Shown here in pieces: positions 6,500 through 13,135 of a stretch of DNA of 13,135 bases; the stretch's first letter is position 1; each line of letters starts with the position of its first letter. The notes below the pieces were generated by a model. That model did not search any database. It was not told where the DNA came from and saw nothing but the letters and a program-made list of their open reading frames with translations. The stretch comes from Crocinitomicaceae bacterium (GTDB lineage Bacteria > Bacteroidota > Bacteroidia > Flavobacteriales_D > Crocinitomicaceae). The stretch spans positions 1,214-14,348 of the forward strand of contig DORI01000182.1 of NCBI GenBank assembly GCA_003512365.1. Reading direction: 5' to 3'. The translations under genes and the position numbers were made by a program.

Positions 6500-8417
6500 A
6501 CGGCCTTATTTGCTTAATGTATATTTCACGATTTGAGCCCACAATCTTAAATTCTAAATCCAAACCGTAGTTGTAAAATGACTCCTTCGGTTTTTTTAAG
6601 TCATAATACACTTTTTTCAGCACTGCTATTTCACGAGTGAGCTTGTTGATTTCAGAATCGAGTAGGACCTTTTCAATTCCTATTGGTAGAATATTGGAAT
6701 ACGACAAGTACTCAACAATTGATTTCTTTCCATAGAAATTGTCTTCTTTATCCGAATAACAAATCACTTGCTCGCAAATGGCAGAGTCTGGTGGTATTAC
6801 AACGCTCGTTTCGCCGTATTGAGAATTTATGACAAATCCACGGTAATTCGGTCTGTATAAGTTCTTCGTGATGACAACTCCATTTGCTATCTCGTCATCA
6901 AAGTTTCGATGACACAATACACCCATTGCCACACTCTGTTGATCAATTCCAAAATAATCTCGTTCCATGAATGGACGAAATCCCCATGCACTAGCCCAAA
7001 CTGTTCTAATTGCTTTTTCAATTGTTTTTTTGGGGTGATTTAATATTCCTGTTTTCGATGTATACAAACCCGCCCCGTTGAAGCCGTCCAAATCCTCTGC
7101 GTTTGTAGAAGACCTAAACCGAAAGGAAGAATAGCCGTGTTTTATCATCCATCGCTGTATTTGACCAATAAGAGTAGTATCTATTGGGTGATTTAAAATT
7201 CGCCGTTGAATAGTGTCTAATTTAATTTGAAGAGATTTCAAATCGTATCCAAATTTCTTTAATTCCATTAAATTCAAAATCAAGGTATCAACACCGGCCT
7301 TTTTCATGTGTTGCTCGTAAAAAAACATGGGTATTGCACATGCCGCTTCGGGAAACTTCAATGTTAGTTTTTTATCCTTAATTGTTTTTCTCATTAATGC
7401 AAAATTCGCGGCCTTTCCTCCCACTCTTGGTATGTCTTTTAAGCCCAACTCTCCGATTGGAATGATCCTTCGGTCTTCTGTGTTTTTTTCTAAATGAATA
7501 GATTTTTTATTTCTGAGCTTTTTCTCCCAAAATGTGAATACAGAAGCTGAATCACTTAACGAGATTTTGTAGCCATTTTCATCAATGAATAATTTAACAT
7601 ACTCGTTTGCCCATTTTGTTATAGAAGTATCAGAAAGAGCATTTTTTAAGGCTAACATCGGAGTTCCTCTGTTCTGACAAAGTAAGGTAATGTGGCTTAA
7701 TGGTGTTTGAAAATCTGTGGTGATTACTCCTGAAACTGGAGGAAGGTCGTCTGGTGTGCCGTCAATGACTACAATCTCAAAATAATTGGCCAGCGAACTA
7801 GATTCTACATCTGTGAATGTCAGCTTTCCATAAGTTGTGCCATCGTTTAATAATTGAAGGCTTTGGCCCTCGTATAGTGTCGAAGCATCAATGGTTGGAA
7901 AGTTGAGCGTTGGTTTTAGTTCTCTAAGGCGGTTTGTATTCAGAAATACGGCTATTTCCTTTGTTAATACGAAGCTGCCGTATATTTTTTGAAGCAGCAT
8001 TGAAATTTGAGTTGGGTTAATGTTGTCTGCAACGGAAAACTCCAGTGTATAGCGTCCTGTACCTCTGAACCTATTAATTGTGCCTAATAAATAGGCCCTA
8101 TGATCAACTTGGGTATAATTGTCATAATTAAATTGAACTCCATTTTCTGGATAACCAAGCACCTCTTGACAAAAGGTAACATGATAGTCGTGATAGGCAG
8201 AATTTATGTAATAAATTTTACCCGTCTTTTTTTCAAGAACTACTTTTACTGCTTCAACACCCGTAAATTTTGCTGAATTTGGTCTGCCTTTTAACGCTTG
8301 AAAATCTTGTTCGTTTCTAATCGCTACTAAATACTCTGGGCCTTTTTGCGACCAAGAAACACAACTTATGACAATGGAGAAAAGAAGTGTATTAAATAGT
8401 GGTTTCAACCCAATCAC
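6489..8417 (-). CDS. Exported phosphohistidine/ATP-grasp protein resembling glucan water dikinase
   Basis: Belongs to the PEP-synthase/PPDK/dikinase superfamily; the substrate is unknown. At 642 residues, the N-terminus is a hydrophobic export signal (about 5-23), followed by an unfamiliar region to about residue 190. A phosphohistidine swivelling domain follows, with SGVITTDFQTPLSHITLL; His242 is the predicted phosphate carrier. The ATP-grasp (PPDK_N) domain fills roughly 330-640: GGKAANFALMRK (333-344), the nucleotide-binding FRSSTNAEDLDGFNGAG (434-450), VWASAWGFR (473-481) and the closing IKQIRPF (634-640). The His-domain-first order and LSH motif match plant glucan/phosphoglucan water dikinases; PEP synthase has the opposite order plus a PEP-binding barrel, which is absent. 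VISC (17-20) could also be a lipobox. The GTG start at 8417 overlaps ispG by 26 bases; TTG 8408 is an alternative that trims three residues and gives a neater signal (MKPLFNTLLF...). Last gene of its operon. Confidence 0.85.
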   Translation of the reverse strand: MIGLKPLFNTLLFSIVISCVSWSQKGPEYLVAIRNEQDFQALKGRPNSAKFTGVEAVKVVLEKKTGKIYYINSAYHDYHVTFCQEVLGYPENGVQFNYDNYTQVDHRAYLLGTINRFRGTGRYTLEFSVADNINPTQISMLLQKIYGSFVLTKEIAVFLNTNRLRELKPTLNFPTIDASTLYEGQSLQLLNDGTTYGKLTFTDVESSSLANYFEIVVIDGTPDDLPPVSGVITTDFQTPLSHITLLCQNRGTPMLALKNALSDTSITKWANEYVKLFIDENGYKISLSDSASVFTFWEKKLRNKKSIHLEKNTEDRRIIPIGELGLKDIPRVGGKAANFALMRKTIKDKKLTLKFPEAACAIPMFFYEQHMKKAGVDTLILNLMELKKFGYDLKSLQIKLDTIQRRILNHPIDTTLIGQIQRWMIKHGYSSFRFRSSTNAEDLDGFNGAGLYTSKTGILNHPKKTIEKAIRTVWASAWGFRPFMERDYFGIDQQSVAMGVLCHRNFDDEIANGVVITKNLYRPNYRGFVINSQYGETSVVIPPDSAICEQVICYSDKEDNFYGKKSIVEYLSYSNILPIGIEKVLLDSEINKLTREIAVLKKVYYDLKKPKESFYNYGLDLEFKIVGSNREIYIKQIRPFKD

Positions 8418-10302
8418 CGTGTTCCTTTATTAAATCAATCAAGGCTTCTACGGCATCATCTTCGGGTATGTTTCTTTTCACTACCGTTTTTTCTTTATAC
8501 AAATTGATTTTTCCGGGTCCTGTGCCAACATAACCGTAATCTGCATCAGCCATTTCTCCAGGACCATTCACGATACAGCCCATTATTCCTATTTTAATGC
8601 CTTTTAAATGAGATGTCTTTTCGCGAATTTTAGCAGTCGTTTCTTGTAAATCAAAAAGTGTTCTTCCACACGAAGGGCAGGAAATATATTCCGTTTTTGA
8701 AATACGTGTTCGCGTTGCTTGAAGTATCCCAAAAGATGTGGAATTAATCAATTGTAGGGGTTGCTCAGCAGATATCCAAATACCGTCGCCAAAACCATCA
8801 ATAAATGTCGCACCCATATCGGCAGACACCGATAATTGAAATGTTTCAGCTTCTTTTTCATTCGAAACAGTTCGCATTATCACAGGATTTTTAAGCCCTT
8901 TTTTCGCATAATTCAAACGAAATTGACGAAACAACTGTGTTTTGTTTGCGAAAGTTGTTTGAGCCACCAAAACTAACTGAGTATATTGACTCCATTCTGT
9001 TAAGACCTCATCTTCGGCATTTACCAATAAGAACCCTTTTTGATTTTTATCTAAATACGACAAATTTTCATTCGTCAAAAGAGGATAAAAACCTGGTTTG
9101 TTTTGATACTTCGTTTGCCATGATTCAAATGTTGTGATAACTCCTATAGTTCCGGGTAGTTCGAAATTTATTGCGTTGTCACCAACAAAGACATAATCCG
9201 CTGCAAGATCCTGAACATTCCACTTATCCAAGGGAACCGAATACACATAACCCAAGCCAAACAAGCCCGCAGGTGTTATCTCTTGGCGTGACGATAAATC
9301 ACCCACAACTACTGGTACTTGATATTCGCCAATATTATGTACAGCAAAAGACGTGCTTCTTTGGTATTCAAAAGGATTATATGGCAATTCCGCGTGTTCT
9401 TCGTCTAAAACTTTAACATTGTCGGTGTTTTGGCATTTTTCGGCTAATTTTCGTGCAACAGGAATCTCAAACTCCGGTTCTTCTGTAAGAGAAACGCGAA
9501 TAGTGTCGCCTATTCCATCTTCCAACAAAGCCCCAATTCCTACCGCCGACTTTATCCTACCATCTTCCCCGTCACCCGCCTCTGTTACGCCAAGGTGTAA
9601 AGGGTAAACCCCTCCTCTCTTTAACATTTCGGCTACCAAAAGTCTATAGGCCTGTACCATCACGATGGTGTTACTCGCTTTCATTGAAATCACCAACTGG
9701 TCAAAGTCTAATTTTTCACAAATACGAATAAATTCCATAGCAGATTCCACCATCCCTGCCGGTGTATCACCATAACGACTTAAAATCCTATCAGACAAAG
9801 ATCCGTGATTCGTCCCAATACGCATAGCGGTTCCGTGCTTTTTACACAAAAGGACAAGTGGCGTAAATTTTTCCTCAATGCGCAATAGCTCAGCTTCATA
9901 ACTTTCGTCGGTGTATTCTATTTCTTCAAATTTCTTTTTGTCAGCATAATTACCTGGATTCACACGAACTTTTTCTACGAGGCCCGCAGCGATTTCAGCA
10001 GCATTGGGTGTAAAATGAATGTCCGCAACCAAAGGCGTATGATACCCTTTTTCATTCAAAGACTTTTTTATAACACCAAGGTTAATTGCTTCGTTTTTAC
10101 TTGGGGCTGTTAATCGCACCAATTCACAACCTGCTTCAATCATACGAATAGATTGAGCCACAGACGCTGCGGTATCCATTGTATCAGTTGTGGTCATAGA
10201 TTGTAAGCGAATAGGATTATTCGCTCCCATTGTCATATTACCTATTCTTACTTCTCTTGTTGTAAGTCTTTTTCTGTTTAAGAGATCTAAGCAATAAGAC
10301 AT
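8392..10302 (-). CDS. ispG: 4-hydroxy-3-methylbut-2-enyl diphosphate synthase (IspG/GcpE), long form
   Basis: Catalyses the reductive ring opening of 2-C-methyl-D-erythritol 2,4-cyclodiphosphate to HMBPP, the penultimate step of the MEP isoprenoid pathway, in the cytoplasm. It has 636 residues against about 370 for E. coli IspG: it is the three-domain form with an extra domain between barrel and cluster domain. The TIM barrel spans about 10-285 (IRLQSMTTTDT, LVADIHFTP, VRVNPGNY, IGTNHGSLS). The insert covers about 285-515. The C-terminal domain holds the [4Fe-4S] ligands Cys542 and Cys545 (ISCPSCGR) and Cys576 and Glu583 (GCIVNGPGE). All catalytic ligands are present. The ATG at 10302 follows the upstream hydrolase gene by a 39-base AT-rich gap in which I find no convincing -7 element, so it is probably transcribed from upstream. 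Its stop lies inside the start region of the dikinase-like gene. Confidence 0.97.
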   Translation of the reverse strand: MSYCLDLLNRKRLTTREVRIGNMTMGANNPIRLQSMTTTDTMDTAASVAQSIRMIEAGCELVRLTAPSKNEAINLGVIKKSLNEKGYHTPLVADIHFTPNAAEIAAGLVEKVRVNPGNYADKKKFEEIEYTDESYEAELLRIEEKFTPLVLLCKKHGTAMRIGTNHGSLSDRILSRYGDTPAGMVESAMEFIRICEKLDFDQLVISMKASNTIVMVQAYRLLVAEMLKRGGVYPLHLGVTEAGDGEDGRIKSAVGIGALLEDGIGDTIRVSLTEEPEFEIPVARKLAEKCQNTDNVKVLDEEHAELPYNPFEYQRSTSFAVHNIGEYQVPVVVGDLSSRQEITPAGLFGLGYVYSVPLDKWNVQDLAADYVFVGDNAINFELPGTIGVITTFESWQTKYQNKPGFYPLLTNENLSYLDKNQKGFLLVNAEDEVLTEWSQYTQLVLVAQTTFANKTQLFRQFRLNYAKKGLKNPVIMRTVSNEKEAETFQLSVSADMGATFIDGFGDGIWISAEQPLQLINSTSFGILQATRTRISKTEYISCPSCGRTLFDLQETTAKIREKTSHLKGIKIGIMGCIVNGPGEMADADYGYVGTGPGKINLYKEKTVVKRNIPEDDAVEALIDLIKEHGDWVETTI

Positions 10303-10341
10303 TTTGTTTTATTTGATTAACAATTTATTACAACTATTGTT

Positions 10342-11721
10342 TTATGGGGCCTGGAACCATTCGCTAAGAATGTTTAGAACCTCAGGAGAAATTGTTTGTT
10401 CCAATTGGCCGTATTCGGATACCGCACCCGTTTTCGTTTCCTGAAAAAGGTGATTTAAATTTGGTAATTCCACGTATTTGTTGTTACCTGTAACGTTTAA
10501 TACGTTTCGCTTTATAGCTGCTAAATTTTCTTTGGATGGAACCTGTAAATCTTTATCTCCATTTAATGCAAGAACCTTACACGTAACACGGGTTAGGTCA
10601 AGGGTTGGGTCGTATGATAAAAAATACAACATCCAAGGATTTACAAATGTATTAGTGGAAATTTCGACGAATTTCTCCTTAGACCCATATTTTTTGATTT
10701 CCTTCTTTGAGAGTTTTTTGGCGTATTTTCGAAATTCTCCCTCCACAAATTCTCTGCACGAGCTCATGTCTTTCGCGACAAGCATTCCTGAAAACAGTTT
10801 TTTATTAAAGGCGTTCAACTCTTGTATTTCTTTTTCCTTCATTCCTTCGGATCTCGCTATGAGCACTTGTTGTAAAAGCAATAACGAATCTCCTTTGATT
10901 CCAGGGCCAGCAAGCAAGGCGATTGAAGCTAAATCTCTTCTTTTTGCACCGAGCATTACCGCCAACATAGCGCCTTCGCTATGACCACAAACAGAAATTT
11001 GCTCTTTATTGATGAGAGGATGTTCCTGTAAATAATCTACAGCCGCGGATACATCTTCCATAAAGTCTTTAGATGTTGCATCCATAAAAGAAACCCCTGA
11101 AGATTGACCTGTCCCTCGATCATCGTAACGTAAAACCGCTATACCATTTCGAGTTAAATGATCTGCAATCACTAGAAATGGCTTATGGCCTAAAATTTCC
11201 TCATTGCGGTCTTGGGGGCCAGAACCACTTGCCAGAACGACAGCTGAAAATGGACCTTCCCCTGGAGGTAATGTTAGGGTTCCAACAAGTTTTGCTTCTC
11301 CATTTTTAAAAACCGCCTCTTCTTCTCTGTATGGAAAAGGGGGGGTTGGTTCCTGAGGACGTTTTGGTTTTTCCACCGCCGGTTCTTTCCGAGAAAGCGA
11401 CATTGGCATGCTCATTCCGCCCTGCTTAAAGTTACCTTGAATTTCTTCTCCTTTGAACACTCCGGTGTATGAAACCCCTATGTTTTTAACTTCAAATGTT
11501 AATCTATTTTCTTGTATTTCCACCTTAGTGGCAGGTATTCCAAATGCTCCTTGATCGGGACTGTCTAAGGTTCCCTTCCACGTGTTTTTGTCATTTGTCA
11601 GGTGTAAATTTAACCTCAGCTCTTGTCCTTGAATGGCTAATTTACCATACCATGTACCCGTCCAATTTTGTTGCGCAAACGCAACATTAACTGATAAGAG
11701 AATAAATAGCAGGCGAATCAT
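10342..11721 (-). CDS. Exported alpha/beta hydrolase (S33-like esterase/peptidase) with N-terminal beta domain
   Basis: A secreted serine hydrolase, 459 residues. The signal peptide ends AFAQ, with cleavage before Gln17 or Gln18. Residues about 18-112 form a small beta-rich domain (WTGTWYGKL, LRLNLHL, GVFKGEEIQGNF) of the kind often found before such hydrolases in Bacteroidota. A Pro/Lys-rich linker (113-130) leads to the alpha/beta hydrolase fold (about 140-458): SGSGPQDRNE and RYDDRGTGQS are typical oxyanion and strand-4 motifs, GHSEG places the nucleophile at Ser248, NGDKDLQVP gives Asp391 and LNHLF gives His424. The triad is therefore complete. A helical cap lies at about 285-365. The substrate is unknown; ester or peptide hydrolysis in the periplasm is inferred. 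The ATG overlaps the rseP stop as ATGA. The linker is encoded with a seven-base homopolymer (11339-11345). Confidence 0.9.
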   Translation of the reverse strand: MIRLLFILLSVNVAFAQQNWTGTWYGKLAIQGQELRLNLHLTNDKNTWKGTLDSPDQGAFGIPATKVEIQENRLTFEVKNIGVSYTGVFKGEEIQGNFKQGGMSMPMSLSRKEPAVEKPKRPQEPTPPFPYREEEAVFKNGEAKLVGTLTLPPGEGPFSAVVLASGSGPQDRNEEILGHKPFLVIADHLTRNGIAVLRYDDRGTGQSSGVSFMDATSKDFMEDVSAAVDYLQEHPLINKEQISVCGHSEGAMLAVMLGAKRRDLASIALLAGPGIKGDSLLLLQQVLIARSEGMKEKEIQELNAFNKKLFSGMLVAKDMSSCREFVEGEFRKYAKKLSKKEIKKYGSKEKFVEISTNTFVNPWMLYFLSYDPTLDLTRVTCKVLALNGDKDLQVPSKENLAAIKRNVLNVTGNNKYVELPNLNHLFQETKTGAVSEYGQLEQTISPEVLNILSEWFQAP

Positions 11722-13115
11722 TTAAAAAAGAACTTAACGATATCGTTACCATTAGCGTATATCATAAGGCCGAGAAGTAGTGCAATCCCAATGTACTGCG
11801 CAACCTCAAGAACGCGCTGCGGAGCCTCTTTACCTGTTATCATTTCGTATAATAGAAAAACAACATGGCCTCCATCCAATGCGGGAATGGGTAATATATT
11901 CATAAAAGCCAAAATAATGGAAAGTAGTGCTGTGTTAAGCCAAAATGCCTGCCAATTCCATAAGGCTGGAAACATATTGCCAATTGAAGCAAAACCACCA
12001 ACAGACGAAGCTCCTTTTTCGGTGAAAATAAACTTAAATTGAGCCATGTAATCGCCTAAAGTATTGGATCCGTAGGTGAATCCCTGGGAAATCCCTTCTC
12101 CAAAAGAATAATCTTTTATCGTGTAGGCTTTTTCATTTGCCACCCTGGTGTTTTTCATTTTAAATCCTAAAGTTCCGTCTTCCTTAACATCAGATTTTAA
12201 CTGTTTTGTTTCCTTTCCGCGCTGAACCGTTATCGATACTTGTTTTCCCTTGTAACGATATAATTCTGCTTGTAATTCATCGAAGTAGGTTATGGTGGTG
12301 GTGTTCACTTTTAAAATAGAATCTCCTTTGGTTAATCCGGCGCTTTCTGCTGGACTATCTGCAACCACTTCATCAACAACCGCCGCGTACATTCGAAAAC
12401 TTACCATTGGCATGGCACCGGCATGAAACAAATCCATGTCTATTCCTTCGGGAAGAGAAATCTCTTTCACCTCGCCAGATTTTTTAAGTACAGTTAGGTT
12501 TTTAGCATCACGAAGGAGTACTTCTTTATTGATTTCATTAATACTAGTGACCTCTTTTCCTTCAACTTTAATTATTCTGTCTCCCGACTCAATTCCATAT
12601 GTGTTCATGTATGGGTGCACGCTCATCCCTTCGGAAAGTTTGGTTGTGTCCACTTGTTCAGAACCCCAAACCAATAAGACAGCCATGTAAATAATAAACC
12701 CTAAAATAAGATTTACAGTAACCCCACCAATCATGATAATGAGACGCTGCCATGTTTTCTTTGAACGAAATTCCCAATCTTCTTTGGGTTTTTCTAATTG
12801 CTCCTTATCCATTGATTCGTCGATCATTCCGGCAATTTTTACGTACCCACCTAATGGAAGCCATCCTATTCCCCATTCTGTGGTGTTTTTGTCTTCCTCC
12901 CACTCCTCTGGAGATCTTTTACTAAACCAGGATGTTTTCCATGATCCGTTTACCTTTTTGAAGCGAAAAAGCGAAAAGTATGGGTTAAAGAATAGGTAGA
13001 ATTTCTCTACTCGTGTTTTAAACAAGACCGCAGGTATGAAGTGACCAAGTTCGTGAAGTGTAACAAGAATAGCAAGCGATAAAAATAGTTGCGCTGCTTT
13101 AATCCAGAATTCCAT
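11718..13115 (-). CDS. rseP: RseP-family site-2 intramembrane zinc metalloprotease
   Basis: An inner-membrane M50 protease that cuts single-pass membrane substrates within the bilayer, classically anti-sigma factors during envelope stress and leftover signal peptides. At 465 residues it is near the E. coli length (450). The HELGH zinc motif is at 21-25 in the first membrane helix. The conserved LPLGGYVKIAGM membrane-associated loop follows (86-97), with a second helix at about 123-150. Two tandem PDZ-like domains occupy roughly 155-235 and 240-325 (SPAESAGLTKGDSILKV is the clearer one). The third metal ligand, Asp414, is in NILPIPALDGGH (406-417), followed by a last helix at about 438-455. 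The insert between HELGH and the LPLGG loop (about 35-80) is longer than in E. coli, as is usual for Bacteroidota. It is coupled to the exported hydrolase gene by ATGA. In Flavobacteriia dxr commonly precedes rseP; that site lies just outside the window. Confidence 0.95.
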   Translation of the reverse strand: MEFWIKAAQLFLSLAILVTLHELGHFIPAVLFKTRVEKFYLFFNPYFSLFRFKKVNGSWKTSWFSKRSPEEWEEDKNTTEWGIGWLPLGGYVKIAGMIDESMDKEQLEKPKEDWEFRSKKTWQRLIIMIGGVTVNLILGFIIYMAVLLVWGSEQVDTTKLSEGMSVHPYMNTYGIESGDRIIKVEGKEVTSINEINKEVLLRDAKNLTVLKKSGEVKEISLPEGIDMDLFHAGAMPMVSFRMYAAVVDEVVADSPAESAGLTKGDSILKVNTTTITYFDELQAELYRYKGKQVSITVQRGKETKQLKSDVKEDGTLGFKMKNTRVANEKAYTIKDYSFGEGISQGFTYGSNTLGDYMAQFKFIFTEKGASSVGGFASIGNMFPALWNWQAFWLNTALLSIILAFMNILPIPALDGGHVVFLLYEMITGKEAPQRVLEVAQYIGIALLLGLMIYANGNDIVKFFFK

Positions 13116-13135
13116 TTAATACGTTTTTATTAATC

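Noticed and set aside
10319..10341. Inverted repeat AACAAT/ATTGTT in the gap between the hydrolase and ispG
   Set aside because: The arms are only six AT-rich pairs with an 11-base loop and no U tract; it is too weak to call a terminator or operator.
10478..10984. 168-codon plus-strand open frame antisense to the alpha/beta hydrolase
   Set aside because: It lies fully inside a gene with a complete catalytic triad on the other strand, has no family resemblance and no promoter-like site in front; it is a shadow frame.
1..13135. Mobile element, CRISPR array, tRNA/rRNA or a clustered defence system
   Set aside because: I saw no transposase or integrase motifs, spaced direct repeats, tRNA-like cloverleaf or toxin-antitoxin pair; composition looks uniform and nearly every base is assigned to a conserved gene.

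Overview
The window fits a Bacteroidota genome, most likely a Flavobacteriales relative (Cryomorphaceae/Crocinitomicaceae-like; this placement is inferred). It is AT-rich. Three intergenic sites match or nearly match the Bacteroidota -7 element TAnnTTTG. Several exported proteins have signal peptides cleaved just before Gln. IspG is the long form with an inserted domain, found in Bacteroidota, chlamydiae and plants. The window is almost entirely coding, with no gene-free stretch over 300 bases and no visible rRNA, tRNA, CRISPR array or mobile element.

There are three transcription blocks. Block A (minus strand, 3491 down to 1) is galE, a small outer-membrane beta-barrel protein, a TatD-family hydrolase and a type I L-asparaginase that runs off the left edge. 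All of its genes overlap by 1 to 31 bases, so it reads as one translationally coupled operon. Block B (plus strand, 3532 to 6499) starts back-to-back with galE. It holds a small one-pass membrane protein, a secreted DUF2141 protein, the collapsed remnant of an S9-family peptidase behind an intact promoter, a large RluA-type pseudouridine synthase and a DUF1801 protein. Block C (minus strand, 13115 down to 6489) is rseP (site-2 protease), an exported alpha/beta hydrolase, ispG (MEP isoprenoid pathway) and an exported protein resembling glucan water dikinase. Blocks B and C converge and overlap by 11 bases.

Most genes are core housekeeping: nucleotide-sugar epimerisation, DNA/RNA hydrolysis, asparagine breakdown, rRNA/tRNA modification, envelope proteolysis and isoprenoid synthesis. 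The items most worth attention are: (1) the 97-codon gene at 4174-4467, which joins the first ~73 residues of an S9 glutamyl-endopeptidase-like protein in frame to its last ~23, losing the catalytic core; (2) the signal-peptide-bearing protein at 6489-8417, with a phosphohistidine domain followed by a C-terminal ATP-grasp domain, the domain order of glucan water dikinases; (3) a small gene that has no ATG and may start at ATA; and (4) a very compact divergent promoter that appears to give galE a leaderless message. I do not see an obvious multi-gene defence or mobile system.
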